Origin: a virus
IMG/VR virus record: IMGVR_UViG_3300049432_000210
Span: 1 to 40,935 of that record
Length of the DNA: 40,935 bases
Direction: 5' to 3' (one strand)
Every line of letters starts with the position of its first letter. The stretch's first letter is position 1. The notes under the pieces are model-generated. The model was not told the DNA's origin and did no database searches. It saw only the letters and a list, made by a program, of their open reading frames with translations. Shown piece after piece: positions 23,834 to 32,106 of the stretch. The translations under genes were made by a program, and so were the position numbers.

Positions 23834-25852
23834 TTAGATACCTACTCCCATCAACATTCTGCGAGGGATAACGCTTGGCTCTGTTTGAGTTAATATGAAA
23901 TTTGCATCTTGCCCCGAAAGGATAAAGTTCGCTTGCGCTCCGATAAGCACCCCAGATGAAATAAATCCTACTGTTTGACCTGCCAACGCAAACGCTCCGT
24001 TATCTGTATTTAACAATCTGTCGGCGCGAATCTCTATATCTTTGCCAGAAAGCGTATAGGTTCTATGAATGGCTGTCAGCAATCTTCCCACTTTGACATT
24101 CATATTGTGACCTGTAAGGGATATTGCGGCGTGTGTTGCACGTAAAACCCTACTGACAACCATATTTGCGCTTTGTGCCGTTACGGTAAATGTACCGTAA
24201 ATGGCTGTCATCACTTCGTCTTGAGCAAAGCTAACGGCTTGTCCGGTGAGGTTAAATACCCCCTGCTCAAGCGAGAACACTAATCCCCGAAGGAAATTAG
24301 TAACCCCGCCAGTAACAGAGACCAAACCTTGGGCGGCTGTTAGTGATACGGCTGAGTTATTGAAAGTGACTTCTACTTCAACCTTATAGACATTACTCGA
24401 AGGTTCTTCTCCACCGGAAAGATAAATTTTGGTTTCAAGGTCATTAACCTTTTGCCAAGTCCATCCTCCTGACGGTGTATTTAAAGTAATGTAATTACCG
24501 TAACCCGCGACACCTAAACTACCAATTCTAGTTGCTGTTCCTAATAATTCCCCTAATCCATTTGAATAAATAACGGCACTTGTAGTCCCTGGTGTATCAC
24601 CTCCGTTTAATGCGTAAACTCTTGCCCTGACCTGGGTAATTGTTCCGCCTGACGTTGGAGCATTAGTTCCTTCACCTAACAAGAAATTAGATAATGTGCT
24701 GCCGGTAGTAGCAGTGCTGGCACTATCTGTAGTATTACCGTTAAAAGCATTTGCATCATTAGACCAAACACTATTCGGGTCGCTTATCGCGGCATCTGAA
24801 GCGTCAAGATAATAAGTCGCTACTGCTCCTATAGAGAATGTTGTCGTTTGTCCTGTAAGTGCAAAAGAGCCTTGGGCAGCGGTGAAAGTATAACCTCTTT
24901 TTAAATTCGCGGTCTGTCCAGATAAAGAGAAACTTCCCTGAGATGCAGTCAGTTTTCTTGTTGCTTGGAATGTCGCAGTCTGTCCCGAAAGAACAAAACT
25001 TGCTTGACTGACAGAGAACGCATAGCCTTTTTTGAGATTAGTAGTTTGCCCTGTAAGACTAAAACTTCCACTTCCTGCGGTAAGTTTCCTCGCGGCTTTT
25101 AAGTTTGTTGTTTGACCAGTTAAAGTAAATGAACCTTGGGCTGCTGTAAGAGTATAAGTAGCGCCATCTGCCGCAGGTCGAATTGCCAGTGTTACCGCAG
25201 CCCAAGAATCTGATGTAGATGTAGTCCATCCAGTCCAAGCCGGAGGGTCTTCTGCGCCTGAACCACTCCATGCCTTAGAAGCAACCCCGATAATAGCGTG
25301 TTCCGATAAAGCACCACTACTAGAGGTATTAAAAGCATTAGTATAACCTGACGGAGCTGTGACTATCGCGTCTGAAGCCGCTCCAGTTCCCAAACCAGTT
25401 GCGACTACAACTGAACCAGCAGTGACTGGAGTTATAGCTGGAGCATCTGGGATAGCCGAGTTCGCTCCTGTTACAGTTGCCCTAGTAACATCTAAAGGCG
25501 TAAGCTGGTCAGCATTTCTCCAAACATAAACGATACCTACTGAACCTAAACTAGCATCACCGCTTCCGAGACAAGTAACAGACGTATCTGGCGTACCCCC
25601 CATAAGTTTCCAGTTCACTGAGAATTGAGCGTCTCGAATATCATTCCCTGCTATATCAGCGACTTCAGTATAACCAGAAGTAGCAACGCCGGGGTTTGCA
25701 CTGCTTAGTGTGCGGCTAAAACCCGTAGCGACAATAACTAAGTCGCCCGTTGCAGCAGTCGCTGATATACCTCCGACAAGAGAAGTTAAACTGATAGCAA
25801 AATCAGCACTTGTTCCATTCGCAGATTTTCCGCCAACAAATTCTAAAGCCAT
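23834..25852 (-). CDS. Repeat-bearing virion surface protein
   Basis: A 672-residue, Thr/Ser/Ala/Gly-rich protein. Residues 1-228 form a beta-sandwich-type domain (GSVGIVYVWRNADQLTPLDV, GWTTSTSDSWAAVTLAIRP) common in phage and lectin-like proteins. Five 22-residue repeats follow (233-343), each like TAAQGSFTLTGQTTNLK. A second unique domain covers 345-500, and seven more diverged repeats run 501-656. The ATG has GGAGGG upstream. Repeats of this GSFTLTGQ type occur in virion proteins of environmental phages. Likely head decoration or adhesion; the exact role is unproven. Confidence 0.65.
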   Translation of the reverse strand: MALEFVGGKSANGTSADFAISLTSLVGGISATAATGDLVIVATGFSRTLSSANPGVATSGYTEVADIAGNDIRDAQFSVNWKLMGGTPDTSVTCLGSGDASLGSVGIVYVWRNADQLTPLDVTRATVTGANSAIPDAPAITPVTAGSVVVATGLGTGAASDAIVTAPSGYTNAFNTSSSGALSEHAIIGVASKAWSGSGAEDPPAWTGWTTSTSDSWAAVTLAIRPAADGATYTLTAAQGSFTLTGQTTNLKAARKLTAGSGSFSLTGQTTNLKKGYAFSVSQASFVLSGQTATFQATRKLTASQGSFSLSGQTANLKRGYTFTAAQGSFALTGQTTTFSIGAVATYYLDASDAAISDPNSVWSNDANAFNGNTTDSASTATTGSTLSNFLLGEGTNAPTSGGTITQVRARVYALNGGDTPGTTSAVIYSNGLGELLGTATRIGSLGVAGYGNYITLNTPSGGWTWQKVNDLETKIYLSGGEEPSSNVYKVEVEVTFNNSAVSLTAAQGLVSVTGGVTNFLRGLVFSLEQGVFNLTGQAVSFAQDEVMTAIYGTFTVTAQSANMVVSRVLRATHAAISLTGHNMNVKVGRLLTAIHRTYTLSGKDIEIRADRLLNTDNGAFALAGQTVGFISSGVLIGAQANFILSGQDANFILTQTEPSVIPRRMLMGVGI
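23885..24352 (-). repeat. Seven diverged 66-base coding repeats
   Basis: These encode residues 501-656 of the surface protein, units of 22-23 residues such as SVTGGVTNF, NLTGQAVSF, TVTAQSANM and TLSGKDIEI. The units have diverged much more than the first block. Confidence 0.7.
24824..25156 (-). repeat. Five conserved 66-base coding repeats
   Basis: These encode residues 233-343 of the surface protein. Each unit is 22-23 residues with a GSF-x-L-T/S-G-Q core (GSFTLTGQTTNLK, GSFSLTGQTTNLK, ASFVLSGQTATFQ, GSFSLSGQTANLK, GSFALTGQTTTFS). Confidence 0.8.
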
Positions 25853-25944
25853 CTATCCCTCCCCGAATTTTCAAAGAACAAAACGCCTTCCGAGAAAGGT
25901 TTACGTTGCGTATTCGCTTTTCGTAAAGGCGTTAATTTCATTCA

Positions 25945-26373
25945 TTATGCTAATTGCAGTAGACCATTAGTACCGTCGAAGTCAATAGTTAGAGTTTCTC
26001 CATCAGCCAATGTCAGAGATGAACCGTAATCGTAATATCCGATTAACGGGTCTGCCGGGGAAGTTGGAGTATCGTTGTAAATAACGACATACCGGAACGG
26101 TCCAACACTTCCGCCTGATGCGGTTAGAACCAAATCGGTTAATACCAATTTGTAAGTGCCAGAAGTTTGCGAACTGGAACTCGTTGTGATGTTAAACGGA
26201 GTTCCCCCAGAAAGATTGGTTGTTCCTAAAGGCGAGGTTAAATCTGCATATACTGAGTTTGCTGCTGTCGGCGCAGTGTTAGTGAGCGCGACTTTTAGCT
26301 GATCTGATCCAAGGTTATGGACTTTTTCAGCTACATTTTCAACGAAGGCGTTGAATTTGTTAAATGTTGCCAT
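25945..26373 (-). CDS. Small virion decoration-type protein
   Basis: A 142-residue protein beginning FNKFNAFVENVAEKVHNLGSDQLKVALTNTAP. This start and the later FRYVVIYNDTPTSPADPLIGYYDY and LADGETLTIDFD are hallmarks I recall from a common phage structural family of unknown exact role, often near head genes. It lies between the portal-associated protein and the repeat protein in the head module. Mostly beta with one N-terminal helix; no membrane segment. Confidence 0.7.
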   Translation of the reverse strand: MATFNKFNAFVENVAEKVHNLGSDQLKVALTNTAPTAANSVYADLTSPLGTTNLSGGTPFNITTSSSSQTSGTYKLVLTDLVLTASGGSVGPFRYVVIYNDTPTSPADPLIGYYDYGSSLTLADGETLTIDFDGTNGLLQLA

Positions 26374-26399
26374 TTGTGTGTGAGTTAATTGTTAGTTGA

Positions 26400-27308
26400 T
26401 TAATCGAGGAAATAAGTGAAGTGTCCTGATACTTGGACTGCGGAAGATAAATTGAGGTTAAGGGCTTCTCCTGCTTGAGTGGCAAGGATGGCTCCCTGCG
26501 AGATACTGCCTTTTGGGGATGACACACCAGAATTAGCCACAAAATCCATCGCTCCGGTTAAATCGGTGTCATCGCTTCTGAATTTTGCCGCCACCGCTCC
26601 CGAACAGACAAACGTATAATCAAGGACTTTTATTCTTCTGCCGGAAACTGCCTCCACCAGCGTATTATTACCGCTACCGGAAGCATTGATCGAGGCATAA
26701 AGTTCGGTCGGGATGAGCTGCTGTTTAATGAGTAATAGAGTTTCTTCCTGAGCTGTGGCAGTTCCTCCATAAAAGGTCATTGATTTGCCAATGCGTTCTA
26801 AATCCGCATCCGACAGCTTTACTTTTACCCGCCCGTCTTCAGTGGGAATCTCAATCTTAATTAGCTTTTCTATCCGTCCGAGTGCCTTTTCAATCTGGGT
26901 AAAATCATTTTCCAGATTAACTTCCATCGGCTTGAGGTCAACGGTTTCAATCAAATCCCGAATCGCTTTGACTGTTTCCCGTGAATCATTGATAACAGTA
27001 GGTTCCGGGACAGTAAATATATTTCTGCGATTGAAAGTATTGTCGAGCTTCTTTAGCAGAGGGAGCATTTTGTCATTAACTGCCACTGGTTCAATCTTGC
27101 TCAGATACTTCTCAATAGACTTAATTGATTGGGCAATCTGCTTTGCTCCGTCGGTATATGAAACGACGAGAGCTTCCATCACAGGCTCAAGTCCTTGTAA
27201 TGTTTCAACTGTTTTCTGTGATGACTGGTGCTGAGAAAGTATTAAAGCTTCAGTGGTAGTTTCTAGTCTTTCGAGCGGCGAGCTAGTTGGCTGCAAGTTG
27301 GGCTGCAT
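26400..27308 (-). CDS. Structural protein with phage beta-domain at C terminus
   Basis: A 302-residue protein. Residues 1-170 are helical and likely coiled (KQIAQSIKSIEKYLSKIEP, FTQIEKALGRIEKLIKIEI). The C-terminal 105 residues (NTLVEAVSGRRIKVLDYTFV, AVAAKFRSDDTDLTGAMDF, GEALNLNLSSAVQVSGHFTYF) match a beta domain frequent in phage virion proteins. It overlaps the portal gene 3' end by 26 bases and so is coupled to it. Possible fibre, spike or head-bound protein. Confidence 0.6.
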   Translation of the reverse strand: MQPNLQPTSSPLERLETTTEALILSQHQSSQKTVETLQGLEPVMEALVVSYTDGAKQIAQSIKSIEKYLSKIEPVAVNDKMLPLLKKLDNTFNRRNIFTVPEPTVINDSRETVKAIRDLIETVDLKPMEVNLENDFTQIEKALGRIEKLIKIEIPTEDGRVKVKLSDADLERIGKSMTFYGGTATAQEETLLLIKQQLIPTELYASINASGSGNNTLVEAVSGRRIKVLDYTFVCSGAVAAKFRSDDTDLTGAMDFVANSGVSSPKGSISQGAILATQAGEALNLNLSSAVQVSGHFTYFLD

Positions 27309-29184
27309 TTGGTTGCGGAGTTAATGATTGTCCAAGGTCTTGTTCTAGGGCGAGATTTCCTGCGGCGGCATTGACTTCATTGGCTTTACGGACGGTATTT
27401 TGGATAACAAAAGGTTCTATTTCTTCGATATAAGCGATGATTCTGGCTAACTGGTCTTCTTTGAGGTTTTCGGACTTATCGCGGAGATAATCAACCATTT
27501 TTTGCTTGTAGGCGATATTAGCGGCTTCATTCGGTTTAATATCTTCATCATTCAGGAGTTTTTTGATGTCTCTCGCACATTCACTCATCAGCTCGGCGTT
27601 TCCGAACTCATCAACGTCATGAAGTCTCTTAATATCATCAATTTCAAACCCAGATATTTCAGCTTCTATTTCACCTAATACCTTTTGATTAATGATTGGA
27701 TTCTGGCGATTTCGCTCGACATAATTCATCTTCATTCGCTTCTCGGAAATATCGTTTCGCATCTCGGCATCTGAAGCTGAAATGTAGTAATCAAACGTTG
27801 TATCTTCCGGCAACATATCGGTCTTGCTGAGTTCTTCCCACTCGATACCGTCGCTACCTATCATCTGAATGGCGACCTTATTGTTTAAGTGTTCTTTTAC
27901 GCCGTACTCGTACAGTTCCAGCAAGCGGTGATACATATTGGCGTAGGAATCATTGAGTAAGCCTAAGCGGTCTGCGATATTTGCCTGATTGCCTTCGTAA
28001 ATCGCTACCTTATCTTCATCGGAAATGCCTCGTGATTCTGCTGTTACACCTGATTCTAATTGCTGAATCTTGTCTAATTCCTCATAAACAGTAATGCCGT
28101 TGTTAATCGGCTTGGTTTCAAGCACCTGCAACGCCTGATTGATATTGGTATCTTTCTTGAAGGGAATTAAACCGCCACGGCGATAATTAAGAAGTGCTTT
28201 GTTGGTGACTTTATCTACATCATAGGCTTTCATCGGGAAGTTAATCATCTCGTTGTTATCGAGCATCTGATTAATCACCGCTGACTGCGCCATAAAAATT
28301 TCACGCACCATGTCATCCGGTCCCGGTGTCCAGTATTCATCCAAATCTGGATCAGTCGCCCAGGATAGATACTGCCACTTACCGGATGCAAACAATTCTT
28401 CGTGGTCTTGTATTCTAATTGCTGTTGATTTATCGGTATTGACCAGCAGATAGTATCTTTGTCCCTGATAGGTAGTTCCCCAGCGAATAAATTTAAATAT
28501 ATCTATAGCGGTTTTGTGCCGTTTCTGTCCGGTTAATTCAAAATAGCGGTTTTCCTTGTTCTTTTCTTCTTCCGAGTTATCACTTGCCACGCCTTCTTTA
28601 TCAATCAAATCATTAGATTCAGTGCGAAGATAAATGCCGTCCTTGATGCCTTTTTTAATATCCGACTTAGATAAATAAATGCCAGTTCTTCCCAAAAACT
28701 TAGCGTTTTCAATATCTATTCCTCCGGCTCCGGGGTCAATCAAGAAATCATAAACCGATATGTTATTGAAATGACTTTTATACTTATCCACAGAATCAGC
28801 ATAATACTCAAAACAAGCTCGTCCGTAGCGGATTGCGGATTTCTTACCGATTAAATCCTTGAATTTCCAATTGCCGTTAGTTGGTTTGGCTGTCTGTTCG
28901 AGAAGGGAAGTAAGGCGTTTTGCTTTCTTTAAGTCTGATTCCTCACCTTTAGTGTATTTGAGCGTAGGGAAGTTGCGAATTTTAGACAGTAAAGTATTCT
29001 CAAAGCCCTGCATTTTAGGCAGCATGACGTTTGAGCGATGAGGAATGTTCTCCGGCTTTCTACCAAATACCAAATCCTCATTGGCTTTCCACTGTTTTAT
29101 TCGTCCGCGTTTGTATTCTCTGGCGTGTTCGATTTCTGATAGAGATTGAGTGATGAGCGCATCTCTGGTTTTTTTGTCTAACAA
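27283..29184 (-). CDS. Portal protein
   Basis: A 633-residue protein with podoviral portal features: an N-terminal KQWKANEDLVFGRKPENIP, a central VYDFLIDPGAGGIDIENAKFLGR, WTPGPDDMVREIFMAQSAVINQMLDN and a long helical C-terminal part. It forms the dodecameric ring through which DNA is packed by terminase, whose gene lies 69 bases upstream. The start is unclear. TTG 29184 opens the frame, but protein-like sequence (KAFNDDTELNAPL) continues upstream in frame without a standard start codon, while an ATG with AAAGG sits one base out of frame (see findings). Confidence 0.8.
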   Translation of the reverse strand: MLDKKTRDALITQSLSEIEHAREYKRGRIKQWKANEDLVFGRKPENIPHRSNVMLPKMQGFENTLLSKIRNFPTLKYTKGEESDLKKAKRLTSLLEQTAKPTNGNWKFKDLIGKKSAIRYGRACFEYYADSVDKYKSHFNNISVYDFLIDPGAGGIDIENAKFLGRTGIYLSKSDIKKGIKDGIYLRTESNDLIDKEGVASDNSEEEKNKENRYFELTGQKRHKTAIDIFKFIRWGTTYQGQRYYLLVNTDKSTAIRIQDHEELFASGKWQYLSWATDPDLDEYWTPGPDDMVREIFMAQSAVINQMLDNNEMINFPMKAYDVDKVTNKALLNYRRGGLIPFKKDTNINQALQVLETKPINNGITVYEELDKIQQLESGVTAESRGISDEDKVAIYEGNQANIADRLGLLNDSYANMYHRLLELYEYGVKEHLNNKVAIQMIGSDGIEWEELSKTDMLPEDTTFDYYISASDAEMRNDISEKRMKMNYVERNRQNPIINQKVLGEIEAEISGFEIDDIKRLHDVDEFGNAELMSECARDIKKLLNDEDIKPNEAANIAYKQKMVDYLRDKSENLKEDQLARIIAYIEEIEPFVIQNTVRKANEVNAAAGNLALEQDLGQSLTPQPNAAQLAAN

Positions 29185-29253
29185 GGGTGCGTTTAATTCT
29201 GTGTCGTCATTAAATGCCTTTGCTATAAGTATAACACTTTTCTTTTCAAGGAT

Positions 29254-30435
29254 TTATAAACCGATGGAACTTTGAAGAGGGGCATAGGTTTCTACGGGTT
29301 CTTCTTCAGGTTCTGATGGCGGTTCAATATTGCTCATACCGTATCTAATTGCATCCATAGAGTGTGAATATAAATGATCTGGTTCGTTGATAATCTTCCC
29401 GTCTTTATCTGTAATCCAAATGTAATTGCGGTATTCCTTTATAACGTGAGTGGATCGTTTGGTAACTGAAATTTGATGTTGTTGGACGAATTGTATTCCC
29501 TGTAAAACTGAACCGGGTCCTTTGGTCGCGGGAAGGATGGTTAATCCATAACTTTTAATCTCGTCAATGCTCTTTGGTTCTGCGCTGTCGGCAATGATTA
29601 CCGCTTTATCAAGATTGGTGAAAATATCGGCTATTTGCTTATTGGAAAGTCCCTTTTGAAAGGTTATCTCATCAAGGATATATCCACCGTTATAGTAGTA
29701 AATGGCAACAATGGCAGACGGGTCATTAGTGTACCCAAAATCAAGTCCATATCTTTCGAGCCGCGCTTCGTGTGGAATGTCATCAATGATTCTCCATCCT
29801 GTATGGATTCGGCTTTCAACTTCTCCGAGCTGTCCTTCGCCATAGACTTGCCACCAGCTTTTATTACCTTTTCGTTGTTCGATTGATTTGATGATTTGCG
29901 GGTCGAGTGCTTCATTGTCTTTATAAGTAATAATTAAATGTTCTACATCATCTCGTTGGCTCTGAACATCAGTGTAAAACCAGAATTCTGTGGTCGGATT
30001 CCAGTCGAGAAAACAATACTCCTTAGTACGGACTTCGAGCTGCTGAAAGGCATCAAACGGGATATTATTGGCTTCATTGATAAATAGCCTATCGCGTCTG
30101 GCTCCCCTTAACTTATCGCCGTTATCTGAGGAAAAGAATTCAATCTGGCTGCCAGTTTCAAAGGTATATATCGAGTCGGTAGCGTTCCACCGGCTATCTT
30201 TCCAATAGCGATGCTCCTGCATGATTTTCTTGAAATCACGCATTGCGCCGCGTTTAAGATGAGGAACCGATTCGGATACTACTGAGGTAAGTTTAGGCTT
30301 CTTGTCCGTCTGTGCGGAGTGAATCAATAAGAGGAGTATCGAGATTGTCTTGCTGGCTGATGTCCCGCCCTGAACTGCCCTGATGCGCTTTGTCAGCTTC
30401 GCTATTTTGTTGGTTGCTGTCGTGAGTTGAAACAT
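29254..30435 (-). CDS. terL: Terminase large subunit
   Basis: A 393-residue packaging motor of the Terminase_3-type. The ATPase has Walker A GGTSASKT (residues 23-30) and Walker B RLFINEAN with catalytic E121. The RNase H-like nuclease has D232 (GLDFGYTND), D283 (IIADSAEP) and D361 (HSMDAIRYG). It cuts concatemers and pumps DNA through the portal. The start at 30435 lies 142 bases inside the small-subunit gene. A later start would remove the strand before Walker A, so the long overlap appears real. Confidence 0.93.
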   Translation of the reverse strand: MFQLTTATNKIAKLTKRIRAVQGGTSASKTISILLLLIHSAQTDKKPKLTSVVSESVPHLKRGAMRDFKKIMQEHRYWKDSRWNATDSIYTFETGSQIEFFSSDNGDKLRGARRDRLFINEANNIPFDAFQQLEVRTKEYCFLDWNPTTEFWFYTDVQSQRDDVEHLIITYKDNEALDPQIIKSIEQRKGNKSWWQVYGEGQLGEVESRIHTGWRIIDDIPHEARLERYGLDFGYTNDPSAIVAIYYYNGGYILDEITFQKGLSNKQIADIFTNLDKAVIIADSAEPKSIDEIKSYGLTILPATKGPGSVLQGIQFVQQHQISVTKRSTHVIKEYRNYIWITDKDGKIINEPDHLYSHSMDAIRYGMSNIEPPSEPEEEPVETYAPLQSSIGL

Positions 30436-30844
30436 TCATGCTGGCTAATATTGGTATAGGTTTACCTCCGCTAGTTACGTCAGTTTCTGATTTATCTGAG
30501 TAACCGTGTTTGGTGAGAATAAGTTTTGAAATTGTTGAGTTGTAATCGCCTGAAAGCCCTTTCTCTATGAGCCTTTGTGCCTGTTCCGCTCGAATATCTT
30601 CTAAAATGTCCGAAAATTCAGGATACTTACTTTCCCATTCATAAATGGTGCTGCGAGCAACCTTCAAATGTCGAGCTAATCCTTCAATACTAGGCAATTT
30701 TACCGTTATCCGATGTTCATAAGAAGTTGATTTATCACCGCTCGTTTTAGTCCAGTCATATTCTTCATCCTCACAAGAATCTAAATACTCCTGCGCTTGT
30801 TCGAGGATGGTTTCTGAATATTCTATTGGTCTTCCTGCTGACAT
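30293..30844 (-). CDS. terS: Terminase small subunit
   Basis: A 183-residue DNA-recognition subunit. Residues 1-30 (GRPIEYSETILEQAQEYLDS) and 50-75 (LPSIEGLARHLKVARSTIYEWESKYPEFSDIL) give the helix-turn-helix typical of phage small terminases that sense host-like KTPSIEGLA motifs. Helices 80-115 would oligomerise. The polar C-terminal tail (135-183) is encoded in the region that overlaps the large subunit in another frame. It is the first gene of the leftward late block. No Shine-Dalgarno site is visible. Confidence 0.85.
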   Translation of the reverse strand: MSAGRPIEYSETILEQAQEYLDSCEDEEYDWTKTSGDKSTSYEHRITVKLPSIEGLARHLKVARSTIYEWESKYPEFSDILEDIRAEQAQRLIEKGLSGDYNSTISKLILTKHGYSDKSETDVTSGGKPIPILASMNVSTHDSNQQNSEADKAHQGSSGRDISQQDNLDTPLIDSLRTDGQEA

Positions 30845-30967
30845 TTTTTATCAATATTAAGAATTTTTTGGGAACATTTGCTAAAAATTGGAGTAATATA
30901 TTTTAGACGATATTTCGTCAGGGGTTGTTCCTAACGTTTATGCTATGTGTTGCTCGGTTATGTATGG

Positions 30968-31058
30968 ACTAGCTTAGGCTAGTAAGAAATACTGGTAACA
31001 CATTGGCTAGTACCTTTTATGTCCCTAGAGGACGAACATAATACATTGTGTAAGGTAC
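30968..31058. repeat. Nested inverted repeats in the leader of a small transcript
   Basis: ACTAGC/GCTAGT (30968-30983, perfect, loop TTAG). Then an outer GTACCTT (31010-31016) / AAGGTAC (31052-31058) pair encloses GTCC/GGAC and TATGT/ACATA pairs. They lie immediately upstream of a strong ribosome site and a 31-codon ORF. They could fold as a 5' untranslated structure or serve as protein-binding sites. Confidence 0.6.
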
Positions 31059-31078
31059 AAACTCCGAAAGGAGGAACA

Positions 31079-31174
31079 ATGCAACACAAACAACAGTTCA
31101 GTTTCTGGGGTAAGCTTGGTCTTGCCGTAGCAATTGTAGACTTAGTTGTTAGTTTCATTCAGATCATTTACTAA
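31079..31174 (+). CDS. Hydrophobic 31-residue peptide, type I toxin-like
   Basis: The peptide begins MQHKQQFSFWGKLGLAVAIV and continues DLVVSFIQIIY: a short basic head and one membrane helix. GGAGG lies 5 bases before the ATG, the best ribosome site in this part of the window. The 5' leader is packed with inverted repeats and a strong terminator follows 25 bases downstream, giving a compact single-gene transcript. Small hydrophobic peptides in such structured transcripts are typical of type I toxins (Fst/Ldr/TisB-like in layout). An antisense RNA could not be confirmed. It could also be a pinholin or exclusion peptide. Confidence 0.6.
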   Translation: MQHKQQFSFWGKLGLAVAIVDLVVSFIQIIY

Positions 31175-31198
31175 CATCTGGATGGAACAAACCCGAGG

Positions 31199-31242
31199 AG
31201 CGGTTTTGATGCTTAGGTATTCAAGACCGCTTTTAACTTTTA
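31199..31242 (+). terminator. Intrinsic terminator of the small-peptide transcript
   Basis: AGCGGT...ACCGCT with inner TTGA/TCAA pairing (31199-31231), then TTTAACTTTT. Confidence 0.85.
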
Positions 31243-31299
31243 AAGTGAATAATTTACTAAAGGGAGGCTAACCGATATGGTCAGCCAAACTTCAATAAA

Positions 31300-31620
31300 C
31301 TACGCCAAATCTGGGCGCAAATGCTTGTCGCCTTCAGCATCGCCGGGAACCATCGGCACGACTTCGCCAACTTCTACATCTTCCAATCCTTCTTGGGTTT
31401 CTTTATCAAGCGGGGTTACTTCGTGCATAGCGGTAACAGTTGGTTCATCTTGGGTGTCGTTTGTGTCATTTTCTTCAATTTCTTTGGTCATGGGTTTGTT
31501 ATTAATTATTACGCCATTACTACGAGGGCTTATTTTCATATAAGACTTACTGGCATTGAGCGTGAGTTTCTCTCCGGCAATCTGAGCGGCTTCCTCTGAA
31601 CTCGTTGCCATTACCTGCAA
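31300..31620 (-). CDS. Phage protein with disrupted start, unknown
   Basis: The frame from TTG 31620 (next ATG 31611) encodes MATSSEEAAQIAGEKLTLNA, NGVIINNKPM and an acidic tail to the stop at 31300. Coding-like sequence continues upstream in frame (PHLHDVDLKIDGQVVGSLQV) as far as 31677. There it meets TAA directly preceded by an in-frame ATG at 31683. So the natural start may have lost its second codon, or initiation is internal or non-standard. No known domain. It lies 4 bases after the neighbouring gene and may be co-transcribed leftward with it. Confidence 0.55.
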   Translation of the reverse strand: MQVMATSSEEAAQIAGEKLTLNASKSYMKISPRSNGVIINNKPMTKEIEENDTNDTQDEPTVTAMHEVTPLDKETQEGLEDVEVGEVVPMVPGDAEGDKHLRPDLA

Positions 31621-31686
31621 GCTGCCGACTACCTGACCGTCAATCTTTAGATCAACGTCGTGCAGATGTGGTGTCGTTTACATAAA

Positions 31687-32106
31687 TTATTTCTTAATTT
31701 TCTTAGTTGTTTTCTTGCCTGTCTTTTTGGCAGAAGCCTTTTTCGTTTTCTTCGGCTTGGAATCGTCAATCTCTTGTCTATCGAGGTCAACGGCATCAAG
31801 TTTCGGATTAAAAGCCTCCAAAGTGTAGCCGTTGAGTTCGGCATAGAGTTCAGCGTGTTTCTTCCAGTTCGTGCCGTCCCTATCACCTGAATAGGTTTTA
31901 ATCAGGGTTTCGCCGTCCATTACGTTTATCCGGTTGTTGGCGTAATGAGGGCTGTTTGCGTGACGCAGAATATTATCTGCCTTGCCTCCGACGAAATCTA
32001 CCGGAATTACCGGATAAAGAATGTCTGTTTGGTCTACCTCGTCGCCGACTTGGGCTTCAAGCTGCGGATTTAGTTCAATCTCCGCTTCAGTGAGCATATG
32101 CTTCAT
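31687..32106 (-). CDS. Phage protein with Lys-rich tail, unknown
   Basis: A 139-residue protein: AEIELNPQLEAQVGDEVDQT, VIPVDFVGGKADNILRHANSPHY, then a strongly basic C terminus (KPKKTKKASAKKTGKKTTKK) typical of a nucleic-acid-binding tail. No domain recognised. It lies to the left of the hairpin-rich stretch, transcribed away from it. May bind DNA or RNA; inference from composition only. Confidence 0.6.
   Translation of the reverse strand: MKHMLTEAEIELNPQLEAQVGDEVDQTDILYPVIPVDFVGGKADNILRHANSPHYANNRINVMDGETLIKTYSGDRDGTNWKKHAELYAELNGYTLEAFNPKLDAVDLDRQEIDDSKPKKTKKASAKKTGKKTTKKIKK

Noticed and set aside
31277-31599. Rightward frames, one with a good AGGGAGG site before ATG 31277.
   Set aside because: They lie antisense to a better protein-like frame and their composition looks like a shadow (Ser/Phe-rich, no domain).
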